The notes under the pieces were generated by a model, which was not told the DNA's origin, made no database searches, and saw only the letters and a program-made list of their open reading frames with translations. Made by a program: the position numbers and the translations under genes. From Pseudactinotalea suaedae (lineage in GTDB: Bacteria; Actinomycetota; Actinomycetes; Actinomycetales; Beutenbergiaceae), in NCBI RefSeq assembly GCF_009733815.1, contig NZ_WNXY01000011.1, forward strand, positions 124,001 through 188,000: 64,000 nucleotides of DNA. The letters are read 5' to 3'. Positions within the stretch are counted from its first letter, which is position 1. Each line of letters opens with the position of its first letter. Below, in pieces: positions 1 through 8,098 of the stretch.

Positions 1-2
1 GG

Positions 3-590
3 TCGGAGGGGTTCGCGCGCACCCGTGAGGCGTTCGCCTCCGGCACGCCCTGGGACGCCTTGATCTGCGCCAGCGACCTGGTGGCGGTCGGTGCGCTCCA
101 TGCGCTGGCCTCGCTCGGCATCCGCGTCCCCGACGACGTCGCGGTGCTGGGGTGGGACAACGCGCCCGAGGCCGAGTACGCGTGGCCGCCGCTGACCACC
201 ATCGCGCCCAACATGGAGGAGTTCGGCTCCCGTGCCGTGCAGCTCCTCGCGGCCCGGATCGCCGAGCCGAGCGCGCCGCCGCGGCGAGGTGTGGTCACGC
301 ACCGACTGATAGTGCGGGCGAGCACCTTGGGTTCCGCAGCCGTGTTCAATCCGGCCGTGCCATATCAGATCTGGCATGAGCGTCCGCGGCCGGGTGAGCT
401 GATCCGCGACGCCCGACGGCACGCGGGGATCACACAGCGATCGCTGGCCGAGACTGTCGGGACGTCACAGGCGATGATCGCCCGCTACGAGGCGGGCGAG
501 GTGAGCCCCACCGTCCGGTCCCTGGAGCGGATCCTGGGAGCGATGGGCGCGGCACTGCGTCTGGACACGCTGCCCGAGGACCTGCGCTGA
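3..590 (+). CDS. LacI-type sugar-sensing domain fused to C-terminal XRE helix-turn-helix (5' partial)
   Basis: The reading frame is open from the window edge, so the N-terminus is missing. The first ~105 visible residues are the C-terminal half of a LacI/GalR periplasmic-binding-like domain: GF..TREAF, then ICASDLVAVGAL, then RVPDDVAVLGWDN, ending at HRLIVRAS, where LacI proteins normally stop. The frame continues without interruption for ~75 residues through a linker (PYQIWHERPRPGELI) into an XRE-type helix-turn-helix: RRHAGITQRSLAETVGTSQ followed by MIARYEAGEVSPTVRSLERI. A sugar-responsive regulator is the obvious role. Whether an N-terminal LacI DNA-binding domain is also present lies outside the window. 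The fusion is unusual; the frame shows no break at the junction. Confidence 0.85.
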   Translation, partial: SEGFARTREAFASGTPWDALICASDLVAVGALHALASLGIRVPDDVAVLGWDNAPEAEYAWPPLTTIAPNMEEFGSRAVQLLAARIAEPSAPPRRGVVTHRLIVRASTLGSAAVFNPAVPYQIWHERPRPGELIRDARRHAGITQRSLAETVGTSQAMIARYEAGEVSPTVRSLERILGAMGAALRLDTLPEDLR

Positions 591-606
591 ACCGGTCCGA
601 CCCACG

Positions 607-1302
607 TCAGCTGTCGGACGGCCCGCTCGCTGCAGGATCTCCGCCCCCGAGACCCTCCGCACGGGCGCGGACGATGGCGGCCGAGCGATCGCGCAGCGAC
701 AGCTTCGCCAGCACCGTGGCCACGGTGTTGCGCACCGTCTTCGGGCTCAGCGTGAGCCGCCGCGCGATCGCGGTGTTGTCCAGGCCGTGGGCGAGCAGGT
801 CGAGGACCTCGCGCTCGCGGGCCGTCAGCTGCGGGAACGGCACGCGTGCCGCACGCTGACCGCCGAGCACGTACGCCATCGCACGCTCGGCGACCGCGGG
901 AGACAAGATCATCTCGCCCGCCGCCACGGCGCGCACCGCGCGCTCGACGGCGTCCGGCGGGGACGACTTCACCAGGTAGCCGCGCGCCCCGGCACGCACG
1001 GCGGCGACGACCGCGTCGTCGTCCTCGTGCATCGTCACCACCAGCACGCGCAGGTCCGGCCGGTCACGGAGCAGATCGCGTGTGAGGTCGACGCCCGAGC
1101 CGTCGCCCAGGTCGATGTCCATGAGCACGACGTCGGTCTCGTGGCCCTCGGCGAACAGCTCCCGCGCTGCCGCGAACCCGGGGACCTGCCCGACCACCGT
1201 GATCCCCTCGAGCGAGTCCAGCAGCGCCGCCATCCCGATCCGGAACACCGGGTGGTCGTCGATCAGCGTCACACGGAGCGCTGCCGCCGCGCCCTCGCTC
1301 AT
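607..1302 (-). CDS. NarL/FixJ-family response regulator
   Basis: This 231-residue protein has a receiver domain followed by a LuxR-type DNA-binding domain. The acidic pocket is IDDH near residues 14-17, the phospho-acceptor is Asp62 in VVLMD, and the conserved Lys lies in YLVKSSPP. The helix-turn-helix reads LTAREREVLDLLAHG then TVRNTVATVLAKLSLRDR. The ATG was chosen because it overlaps the kinase stop codon by four bases (ATGA), which implies translational coupling with the upstream sensor kinase. The pair probably responds to envelope or membrane stress, as many NarL-type actinobacterial pairs do, but the signal and targets cannot be read from the sequence. Confidence 0.95.
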   Translation of the reverse strand: MSEGAAAALRVTLIDDHPVFRIGMAALLDSLEGITVVGQVPGFAAARELFAEGHETDVVLMDIDLGDGSGVDLTRDLLRDRPDLRVLVVTMHEDDDAVVAAVRAGARGYLVKSSPPDAVERAVRAVAAGEMILSPAVAERAMAYVLGGQRAARVPFPQLTAREREVLDLLAHGLDNTAIARRLTLSPKTVRNTVATVLAKLSLRDRSAAIVRARAEGLGGGDPAASGPSDS

Positions 1303-3293
1303 GCCGGCACCGCCGCGGGTGCGAGCGGCAGCTGCGCCCGCACGAGCGTGCCCCCGTGCGGTGACGGGCCGATGGCGATCCCGCCGCCCAGCTCCTCGGT
1401 GCGCTCCCGCATCGAACGGGTGCCCACGCCGTCGGCGACGTCGGGAGCCCGACCCGAGCCCTGATCGAGGCAGCTGACCACGAGAGCGGGTGCGACGCCG
1501 TCGGGCTCGACGAGCGTGACCTCCACGACGCACCGGTCTGCCCCCGAGTGACGAGCGGCGTTGAGCACCGACTCCGACACCACGGCGTACGCGGCCGCCG
1601 CCACCCGCGGGTCGAGGTCGCGCAGCGCCTCCGGGTCGTCGGTGACCAGACCGCGCACCTCGACGGCGAAGCCCATCCGCTGGTGTCGATCGACCAGCTC
1701 GGCGAGCGCCGCGACCAGGCCGTGCTCCTCCAGGACGGGCGGCAGCAGGCTGCGGGAGAGCAGCCGCACGTCCTGCACCCGCTGGGCCACCTCCTCCTGC
1801 AGGGCCGCGAGCACGGCGTCGGCGGCACCGGGATCGGTGGCCAGCACGTTCCGAGCCCCCTGCAGCCCCAGGCGCAGCCCGGAGAGCCAGGGCCCGATCC
1901 CGTCGTGGAGCTCGCGCCGGATCAGCCGTCGTTCCGCCAGCCGCGCCCCGGTCGCGGCATCCCGCGCCCTGACCACCTCACCGGTCGCCCGCACCAGCCC
2001 GAGACCGACGGCGAGCACGGGTCGCAGCTGGTCCAGCGCGTCGAGCGTGCGGCGGTCCAGCCGCTCACCCGGTCGCGGCGTCACGGTGAGCACCCCGACC
2101 GGCTCGCCGGTGCCGTCCTCGCCCTGCCGGACCACGCGCTCCACCGGCACGCTCGACGGCGTGCCCCACCGACCGGCCGTGCCGTCGCCCGGCTGGGTGA
2201 GGATGACGGACTCCAGCCGCAACGCCTCACCCACGGCTGCGGCCAGCCGGTCCAGCAGCTCCACGTCCTCAGCGCCTGTCAAGGAAGCGCCGATCCGCAG
2301 GGCCGCACGCCCGGGTGAGCTGGCCTCGCCGTAGACGAGCCGGTGCACCTCGCTCTCCAGCCGACGCCGCGTGGGCCCGGCGGCGAGCACGACCCCGACC
2401 GCCGCCACCACCTGCGCGACCGCGGAGCTCGCCACGAAGGCGGTGGCCGTCCACACGAGCGCCGTGTAGACCACGACCATGCCGAGCGTCAGCAGCCCGG
2501 CGAGGACCGCTCGGCTCACCGCGATGTCGATGCCCCAGAGCCGGTTGCGGAGCATCGTGACCAGCAGCGCACCGGGGAACAGCGCCTGGCACGCCAGGTG
2601 GGAGATCGGGACCAGCAGGACGATCCCGCTGTCGGTGTAGGGGACCAGCAGCAGCGGCACGAACGACAGCGCCATCAGCGCCGTCCCGGCAGCCAGCAGC
2701 CCGAGACCGGCCCGCTCGGCAGCGGGTCCGCGGCGGTGCCGCCACAGCACCGCGGTCGCGGTGCCCAGGCCGACCAGCACGACGGCGAGCAGCAGCCCGC
2801 GGTTGTCGCTCATCGGTGCAACGAGCCGCTGCAGGGTCAGGGCCAGCGCCGTCAGGGCGCCGACGGTGACCCCTGCCCAGGCGACGCGGTCCAGCGAGCT
2901 CTCGCGCACCAGCCAGGGCACCACGAGGAAGAGCGCGAGCGTCCCGGGCACCCACGCGGAGCCGAACAGCCCGATCGCCAGGTCCCCGCCCGGGCTGCCC
3001 GGCCGTGTGAGCGCGAACGACGCCCAGCCGCCGCCCAGCGCCGACAGCCCACCACCCACGGCAGCGAGCGCGACCAGCCAGCCGACCGGGTGGCTGCGAC
3101 GGGAGAGGATGACCGCCGCGACCGCTCCGTAGACGAGGCCGACGGCGACATCGACGACGAGGAACAGCACATCGGGCGTCACCGGGGCGCGGCTGGCGGC
3201 CTGCAGCGCGCCACCGGCCACCGCGGGCAGCGCCGCCAGGACGGCCACCACGACGGCGGCGCGTGGCCGGCCTGGGTAGCGCGCCGTCGTCAT
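1299..3293 (-). CDS. Sensor histidine kinase, NarL-partner type, multi-pass membrane
   Basis: The protein is 664 residues. Its N-terminal half has about ten hydrophobic segments, followed by a GAF-like cytoplasmic region. The kinase core carries the HisKA_3 phospho-acceptor His in RRELHDGIGPWLSGL, an N-box ESVLNAARHSGA and a G-box VGTRSMRERTEELGGGIAI. The start is ATG (MTTARYPG); an in-frame extension of 29 codons upstream lacks hydrophobic or conserved sequence and runs toward the palindrome at 3330. It forms an operon with the downstream response regulator, overlapping by four bases. The segment RNRLWGIDIAVSRAVLAGLLT is typical of this actinobacterial kinase group. The ligand is unknown. 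Confidence 0.93.
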   Translation of the reverse strand: MTTARYPGRPRAAVVVAVLAALPAVAGGALQAASRAPVTPDVLFLVVDVAVGLVYGAVAAVILSRRSHPVGWLVALAAVGGGLSALGGGWASFALTRPGSPGGDLAIGLFGSAWVPGTLALFLVVPWLVRESSLDRVAWAGVTVGALTALALTLQRLVAPMSDNRGLLLAVVLVGLGTATAVLWRHRRGPAAERAGLGLLAAGTALMALSFVPLLLVPYTDSGIVLLVPISHLACQALFPGALLVTMLRNRLWGIDIAVSRAVLAGLLTLGMVVVYTALVWTATAFVASSAVAQVVAAVGVVLAAGPTRRRLESEVHRLVYGEASSPGRAALRIGASLTGAEDVELLDRLAAAVGEALRLESVILTQPGDGTAGRWGTPSSVPVERVVRQGEDGTGEPVGVLTVTPRPGERLDRRTLDALDQLRPVLAVGLGLVRATGEVVRARDAATGARLAERRLIRRELHDGIGPWLSGLRLGLQGARNVLATDPGAADAVLAALQEEVAQRVQDVRLLSRSLLPPVLEEHGLVAALAELVDRHQRMGFAVEVRGLVTDDPEALRDLDPRVAAAAYAVVSESVLNAARHSGADRCVVEVTLVEPDGVAPALVVSCLDQGSGRAPDVADGVGTRSMRERTEELGGGIAIGPSPHGGTLVRAQLPLAPAAVPA

Positions 3294-3329
3294 GCGGTGA
3301 ACGGTAGGGCGTGGGGGTGGTGCGGGGGA

Positions 3330-3359
3330 ACACCCCCGCGGCAGCTGCCGCGGGGGTGT
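3330..3359 (-). terminator. 30-base perfect palindrome, probable terminator
   Basis: Two 15-base arms (ACACCCCCGCGGCAG and its complement) meet without a spacer. The palindrome lies 17 bases past the stop of the membrane protein gene at 3377 and 36 bases before the start of the kinase gene. No T-tract follows, which is common for actinobacterial hairpin terminators. An operator role for the kinase promoter is an alternative. Confidence 0.6.
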
Positions 3360-3376
3360 CGAGAGCGGCGCGGGTC

Positions 3377-4063
3377 TCACCCGCGGCGCCGGTCACCGAA
3401 CGCGAAGCCCAGCGAGGCGATCAGCAGCCAGACCGGTCCCACGAAACCGGCCATGTACTGGAGCGGCGACACCCCGGCGATCACGGTCAGGAGGCCGAGC
3501 ACCAACGAGACCACGCCGACCCACCGGGGTGCGGCACCGTGCCGCAGCGACGCGATCGAGACGGCCAGCGCCGACAACCCGGCCCCGACCCACAGCCACG
3601 GGATCGTCGCGACCCAGTCGGTGTAGAACGCCGCCGACTCCGGCACGTACGCCGACGGGTCGGACAGCCCGAGCGCGAACTGGGTGTCGAGGCCGCTGCC
3701 GAGCAGCAGCGCCGCCGCGGTCAGCAGCAGCCCGCCGAGCGCGACCTGCCCGTGGAGCCCGCCGGCCGGGCCCTGCTGGTCGAGCCGGCGCTTCAGCCCC
3801 GCCGCGAACACGGGCAGCACCAGCATGGTCAGCACCGCGAGCGTGTGGAACAGCAGGTAGGCGCCCTGCTTGGTCGCGGCGTCGGCGAGCATCTTCTCGG
3901 CGTCGCCTGCGGTGGCCTCCCAGTCGACCGAGGTCGCCATCGAGGCCTGGATGGTGGCGATGCCGAGAACCCCGGCGGCGACCCCGCTCCAGGCCCAGGC
4001 GCGCGAGGCGCGGGGCGGGGTCGTCGGCTGTGCCGTCACGGCGTCGGTCAGGTGCGTGGACAT
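3377..4063 (-). CDS. Uncharacterised multi-pass membrane protein
   Basis: This 228-residue protein has about six hydrophobic segments, separated by a long extracytoplasmic stretch after the first (SMATSVDWEATAGDAEKML) and another around GLSDPSAYVPESAAF. The layout is that of small actinobacterial integral membrane proteins of the DUF4386 kind, but I do not recognise it firmly. The ATG at 4063 is preceded by GAGGAG five bases upstream; the GTG two codons earlier would overlap that ribosome-binding site. It is downstream of the MFS gene on the same strand, with a hairpin between them, and upstream of the kinase gene. Confidence 0.8.
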   Translation of the reverse strand: MSTHLTDAVTAQPTTPPRASRAWAWSGVAAGVLGIATIQASMATSVDWEATAGDAEKMLADAATKQGAYLLFHTLAVLTMLVLPVFAAGLKRRLDQQGPAGGLHGQVALGGLLLTAAALLLGSGLDTQFALGLSDPSAYVPESAAFYTDWVATIPWLWVGAGLSALAVSIASLRHGAAPRWVGVVSLVLGLLTVIAGVSPLQYMAGFVGPVWLLIASLGFAFGDRRRG

Positions 4064-4082
4064 GAGCACTCCTCAGAGATCG

Positions 4083-4103
4083 GCCCGCCGACGGTCGGCG
4101 GGC
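4083..4103 (-). terminator. GC-rich hairpin downstream of the MFS exporter gene
   Basis: Arms GCCCGCCGAC and GTCGGCGGGC, ten bases each, are separated by one base. The hairpin is 86 bases past the MFS stop codon and just before the ribosome-binding site of the next gene. It may end the SoxR-controlled transcript. There is no T-tract. Confidence 0.45.
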
Positions 4104-4188
4104 TGCTGAGGACGAGCGTCGGCCCGGCTGCGTCCCGGGCACCAGGGCGCAGCGCCCGACTTCCCGGGCGGTGATCGCCGAGGGCGCG

Positions 4189-5619
4189 TCAGGCAGCCTC
4201 GTCCACGTCGACGACGGCCGCAGGGCCGATACCTCTGCTCGCCCCGCGGGCGGCGACGACACCGGCCAGGCAGAACCCGGCGAAGACGAGCATCAGCAGC
4301 TGCGCGGACCGCACCATGTCGGGGGCGGCGAGGTTCACCAGCACCCCGGCGAACGCGGCGCTGAACGCGCTGGCGATGAGGAAGACCGTGTTCACACCCG
4401 CGGCAGCCTTGGCGCCCTCCTCGCCGTCGCCCGCGCTGCCGAGCGCTGCCACGGTCAGGTGCGGGAAACCGAGCCCGATCCCGGCACCGGCGACGAACAG
4501 GGCGACGAACCACAGGACGACCACGAGCGCCGACGGACCGGAGTGCTGCAGCACCCCGTAGGCGGCGAGGCCCGACCCGAGCACCAACGGGCTGGCGAGG
4601 ATCAGGCCGCGACGGGACCGATCACCCGTGGCGTTCGCCGTGACGACCTGGGTCAGCGACCACCCCAGCGACACCGCCGCGCCCATGAGCCCGGCGACGA
4701 AGGGGATCAGGCCGCCGATCTCCTGCCCGAAGAGCGGGATGAACGCCTCCGTCCCGATGCCGAACGCCATCACCGCGACGGTCACGTAGACCCACCGCAA
4801 CGACGAGGTGCGTGCGAACGTCACCCGGGGGAGGATGCCGCTGCCGCCACGCTTCTCGTGGCGGATGAAGGCCGCACCGAGCGCCACCCCGACGACCAGC
4901 GCGAGCACCGTCGCGGCGCCGCTCGGGACGATGCTCGCGACGCCGACCGCTGCCACGCCGGTGGCCAGCAGCGCCAGCGACGTCCACGGCACCGCCTCAC
5001 GTGAAGCGCCTCGTGCCGTGGCTGGCATCGACCGCACGACCACGACGCCGATCAGCGCGCACACGAGCGCCAGCCCGATGAAGGTGGCGCGCCAGGCACC
5101 CAGCTGCGCAGCGACGCCGCCCACCACGGGTCCGAGCACGTTGCCGACCCCCCACATCGCCGAGACCAGGGCGGCCGCACGCGCCCACAGCCGTCGGGGC
5201 AGCGACCGCTGGATGAGGGCGTACCCCAGCCCGGCGAGAAGGCCGCCGCCGAGTCCTTGAACGGTGCGCCCGACGAGCAGCGCCGACATCCACGGGCTCG
5301 CCGCGCAGAGCACCGACCCCAGCGCGAACAGCCCGAGCGCGAGCAGGTACGCGCGCACCGCGCCCTGCTGCACGAGGATCCTGCTGACCAGCATCGCGCT
5401 GACGACCGAGGCGAGCAGGAACGTCACCATCGTCCAGGCGTAGAAGTCGGCACCGCCGATCTCGGCGACGATGGTCGGCAGCAGGCTCGTGGTCAGGTAA
5501 ACGTTGCTGGCCTCGACCAGCACACCGCCGGCGAGCACCGCCGCGATCGGGGCGTACCGCCCGGCCACCAGCTCCCGCCATGCTCCGTTGGCTTCTGTCT
5601 CCTGCTGCGCCTGCGTCAT
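4189..5619 (-). CDS. MFS drug-type exporter, predicted SoxR target
   Basis: The 476-residue protein has about 12-14 membrane segments and the DHA-family layout: an N-terminal segment GGVLVEASNVYLTTSLLPTI, a loop with LVSRILVQQGAVRAY between segments 2 and 3, and a motif-C-like region VSAMWGVGNVLGPVVGGVA. These features point to a proton-coupled exporter of small hydrophobic compounds. The ATG has GAGGA nine bases upstream. It is divergent from soxR, and the only promoter between them pointing this way has a 19-base spacer filled by a soxbox. Export of redox-cycling compounds (phenazine- or quinone-like) is the likely role; the substrate is inferred from the regulator, not from the protein. 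Confidence 0.9.
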   Translation of the reverse strand: MTQAQQETEANGAWRELVAGRYAPIAAVLAGGVLVEASNVYLTTSLLPTIVAEIGGADFYAWTMVTFLLASVVSAMLVSRILVQQGAVRAYLLALGLFALGSVLCAASPWMSALLVGRTVQGLGGGLLAGLGYALIQRSLPRRLWARAAALVSAMWGVGNVLGPVVGGVAAQLGAWRATFIGLALVCALIGVVVVRSMPATARGASREAVPWTSLALLATGVAAVGVASIVPSGAATVLALVVGVALGAAFIRHEKRGGSGILPRVTFARTSSLRWVYVTVAVMAFGIGTEAFIPLFGQEIGGLIPFVAGLMGAAVSLGWSLTQVVTANATGDRSRRGLILASPLVLGSGLAAYGVLQHSGPSALVVVLWFVALFVAGAGIGLGFPHLTVAALGSAGDGEEGAKAAAGVNTVFLIASAFSAAFAGVLVNLAAPDMVRSAQLLMLVFAGFCLAGVVAARGASRGIGPAAVVDVDEAA

Positions 5620-5685
5620 CCTGCGTCGTCCTCACGGCCGCGATCGGTCGGGCCTGCGCCCGTGCGCCGTTCGTGGCGCGTCGTC

Positions 5686-5716
5686 ACGCTAAAACCTCAA
5701 GTAAGCTTGAGGTCAA
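5686..5716 (-). promoter_or_regulatory. MerR-type promoter with 19-base spacer driving the MFS exporter
   Basis: On the minus strand, a -35 element TTGACC (5716-5711) and a -10 element TAGCGT (5691-5686) are separated by 19 bases. This over-long spacer is the hallmark of promoters untwisted by MerR-family activators. The soxbox occupies the spacer. The exporter ATG lies about 67 bases downstream. Confidence 0.75.
5695..5712. promoter_or_regulatory. SoxR operator (soxbox)
   Basis: The sequence CCTCAAGTAAGCTTGAGG has perfect seven-base arms CCTCAAG/CTTGAGG around a four-base centre. It differs from the enterobacterial soxbox CCTCAAGTTAACTTGAGG only in the centre. It sits between soxR and the MFS gene, 18 bases before the soxR start codon, so SoxR probably controls both directions. 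Confidence 0.9.
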
Positions 5717-5730
5717 GTGGGAGGTGGGCG

Positions 5731-6171
5731 ATGTCACTCGAACCGGATGATCTCCTCGGCGTCGGTGAGGTCTCACGCCGTTCGGGCGTCCCGGTGTCGG
5801 CGCTGCGCTTCTACGAGGAGCTGGGGCTGATCGCCGCGACGCGCACGCCCGGCAACCAGCGCCGCTATCGACGCCACATGCTCAGGCGGATCTCGCTGAT
5901 CGTCGTCGCGAAGCGCCTCGGGATCCCGCTCAGCGACGTGCAGGAGGTGTTCACGAGCCTGCCGATCGATCACCCGCCCTCGCAGCGGGACTGGCGCCGG
6001 GTGGCACAGCTCTGGCGCGCCCAGATCGAGCAGCGCCGCACTCAGCTCGAGCACCTGCAGCGTGAGCTGACCGGCTGCATCGGGTGCGGCTGCCTCTCGA
6101 TGAAGGCGTGCCGCCTCCTCAACCCCGAGGACGCGCTGGCCGACGAGGGGCCCGGGCCCCGTCGGATCTGA
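5731..6171 (+). CDS. soxR: Redox-sensing transcriptional activator SoxR
   Basis: This is a 146-residue MerR-family regulator. The N-terminal helix-turn-helix and wing read LGVGEVSRRSGVPVSALRFY then ELGLI and GNQRRYRRHMLRRI. A dimerisation helix follows. The C-terminal [2Fe-2S] cluster motif CIGCGCLSMKAC gives Cys116, Cys119, Cys121 and Cys127, the CX2CXCX5C spacing that defines SoxR. The ATG has GGGAGG six bases upstream. In actinobacteria SoxR usually responds to redox-active secondary metabolites rather than running a soxS cascade. Here the adjacent divergent exporter and the soxbox make a local detoxification unit likely. Confidence 0.96.
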   Translation: MSLEPDDLLGVGEVSRRSGVPVSALRFYEELGLIAATRTPGNQRRYRRHMLRRISLIVVAKRLGIPLSDVQEVFTSLPIDHPPSQRDWRRVAQLWRAQIEQRRTQLEHLQRELTGCIGCGCLSMKACRLLNPEDALADEGPGPRRI

Positions 6172-6197
6172 GCCCTGGCTACGCCCGGGCCCGCCGC

Positions 6198-6995
6198 TCA
6201 CTCCCAGCGGAACAGCCGGGCGGACAGCAGCCCGCAGATCACGACGGCGCCCGCGAGCGCCAGCAGGTGCGTCGGCTCGGGGGTCCGGCCGAGCCACGTC
6301 GTCCCCAACGCACCCACGGCGGCGCCGAACGGGAGCAGCTCGCCCACCTGGGCAACGCCGTCGGGCAGGTTGGTGGTCGGTCCGAACATGCCGCCGACGG
6401 CGCCGAGCAGGAAGAAGGTGCCGAGGCCGATCGCGACCGCGGCGTTGGCGGTGGGTGCGATCGCCGCGACGAGCATCCCGACGGCGTACATGGCCGCCGC
6501 CGCGAGCGCGAACACGCCGATCGCCAGGCCCGGGCGGCTGGGCAGGTTGGCGTCGAAGCCGAGGACCGCGACCCCGACGGCGAGCCCGACGCCGAGCGCG
6601 GTCTGGATCACGCTGACGATGAGCTGCGCAAGCAGGATCATCACCGGCGACGCGGGTGTGACGCCGAGCCGCCGCAGCACCCCGCTCTTGCGGTAGTAGG
6701 CGAGGAAGCTCGGCATGTTGATGACACCGATCGTCGCCACGCCGATCACCAGGATCAGCGGCAGCACGTAGATGTCGAACGCCGACATGCCACCGGCGTC
6801 GGGCAGCGGCTCGGTGCTGCTCCCGAGGCCGTTCATGACCAGGAAGAGCATCGGCAGGGCGATCGGCACCACCAGGCCGGCGGTGTCGCGCGCCACCATC
6901 CGCGCCTCGGCCGCCACCAGGGTGGCCAACGACCGCAGCCCGGGCCGGTAGGCGGGGACGTCGGCGAGATCGCTCGGGGAGGCGGTGGTGCTCAT
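6198..6995 (-). CDS. ABC-2 type exporter, membrane subunit
   Basis: This 265-residue permease has six predicted membrane segments of the ABC2_membrane family. After the first segment (LVVPIALPMLFLVMNGLGSS) there is an extracytoplasmic loop, and then the YYRKSGVLRRLGVTPASP element typical of DrrB/NodJ-like exporters, where a cytoplasmic coupling helix meets the ATPase. It overlaps the upstream ATPase gene by four bases, so the two are translated together. The gene end faces the soxR end with 26 bases between them. The substrate is not evident; related systems export drugs or lipids and are often controlled by the kind of two-component pair found divergently at 8099. Confidence 0.92.
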   Translation of the reverse strand: MSTTASPSDLADVPAYRPGLRSLATLVAAEARMVARDTAGLVVPIALPMLFLVMNGLGSSTEPLPDAGGMSAFDIYVLPLILVIGVATIGVINMPSFLAYYRKSGVLRRLGVTPASPVMILLAQLIVSVIQTALGVGLAVGVAVLGFDANLPSRPGLAIGVFALAAAAMYAVGMLVAAIAPTANAAVAIGLGTFFLLGAVGGMFGPTTNLPDGVAQVGELLPFGAAVGALGTTWLGRTPEPTHLLALAGAVVICGLLSARLFRWE

Positions 6996-7948
6996 CGGTC
7001 GGCTCCATGCAGGTCGTGGTCGGTTCGGTCGGTGCTCAGCGTGTGCCCCGTCAGGGCGAGGAAGGCGTCGTCGAGGGTGGCGTGCTCGAGGCGGGTCTCG
7101 GTCGCGACCACACCGGCGCGCACCAGCGCGGTGCTGACGGCGCCCAGCAGGTCTCCGGCGCCGGTCACCGTCACCTGGTCGCGGCGCACCTGGACCTCGC
7201 CGACCTCGGGGAGGTCGTCGAGGGCCGCACGCGCCAGCGCCGGTGCGCCGCCGTCGCCGACGCGGAACCGGACCCGTTGTCCGAGCCCGGCGGTCTCGAC
7301 GAGACCGGCGGGGCTGTCCTGCGCGACGACCCGACCGCCGTCGAGAAGCGCGACCTGGTCACACAGCCGCTCGACCTCCTCCATGAGGTGGCTGACCAGG
7401 AGGACCGTGACGCCGTCGTCACGCAGTCGTTCGACGATCGCCCAGATGTGGCGCCGCGCCTCCGGGTCGAGCCCGGTGGTGAGCTCGTCGAGGATCACCA
7501 CGCGCGGCCGGCCGATCAGGGCGAGCGCGATCGACAGTCGCTGCTGCTGGCCGCCGGAGAGCCGCTCGAAGCGGACGTCGCGATGCCCGGTCAGGCCCAC
7601 GGCCTCGATCAGCTCAGCGGTGTCCGCCGGGCGTGCGTAGAAGGTGCGGTACAGCCGCACGAGCTCGGCGACCGTCAGCGCCGCGTGCAGCTCGCTCTCC
7701 TGCAGCTGCACGCCCAGCAGCTGCCGGACCCGGCGCCGGTCGCGCCAGGGGTCGAGGCCGAGGATCTCCACGGTCCCGGAGTCGGGGCGGCGGAGCCCGG
7801 CGATCATCTCCACCGTGGTGGTCTTGCCGGCTCCGTTGCGACCCAGGATGCCGAGCACCTCCCCCTCGGCCACCGTGAGGCTGACGCCGTCGACGGCGGT
7901 CCGGTCGCCGTAGCGCTTGTGCAGGTCGTGGGCATGGACGGCGGTCAT
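6992..7948 (-). CDS. ABC-2 type exporter, ATP-binding subunit
   Basis: The 318-residue protein is a DrrA-type ATPase. Walker A is GRNGAGKT (residues 36-43), the signature is LSGGQQQRL, and Walker B is VVILDELTTGLDP, where the usual DEP is DEL. The switch His is in LLVSHLMEEVERL. The C-terminal ~90 residues form the extension seen in drug-exporter ATPases (DUF4162-like). The ATG (MTAVHAHDL) has GGGAG eight bases upstream; in-frame sequence further upstream shows no conserved content. It is translated together with the permease at 6198 and is divergent from the sensor kinase gene at 8099. Confidence 0.95.
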   Translation of the reverse strand: MTAVHAHDLHKRYGDRTAVDGVSLTVAEGEVLGILGRNGAGKTTTVEMIAGLRRPDSGTVEILGLDPWRDRRRVRQLLGVQLQESELHAALTVAELVRLYRTFYARPADTAELIEAVGLTGHRDVRFERLSGGQQQRLSIALALIGRPRVVILDELTTGLDPEARRHIWAIVERLRDDGVTVLLVSHLMEEVERLCDQVALLDGGRVVAQDSPAGLVETAGLGQRVRFRVGDGGAPALARAALDDLPEVGEVQVRRDQVTVTGAGDLLGAVSTALVRAGVVATETRLEHATLDDAFLALTGHTLSTDRTDHDLHGADR

Positions 7949-8086
7949 GGTGTCTCCCTGAGGATGGGCGTCGGCGGGTCGAGGCTCGTCCTCGACGCTA
8001 GGAGCGGCGCCCGCCCGGGCGCGCGTGCCGGTCGTCACGAGCTGCGCGCATGACTTCCGGCACGGGTGCGCCCTGCTCGAGGCGCC

Positions 8087-8092
8087 TACGCT
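8087..8092 (+). promoter_or_regulatory. -10 hexamer placed for a leaderless kinase mRNA
   Basis: TACGCT ends six bases before the GTG at 8099, which would put the transcription start at or next to the start codon. No Shine-Dalgarno sequence precedes that GTG. No convincing -35 element is visible. Confidence 0.4.
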
Positions 8093-8098
8093 CGGGCC

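Noticed and set aside
6148-6192. GGGCCCGGGC / GCCCGGGCCC pair around the soxR stop
   Set aside because: Ten-base arms are perfect but 25 bases apart and made of simple GC runs; too weak to list as a terminator.
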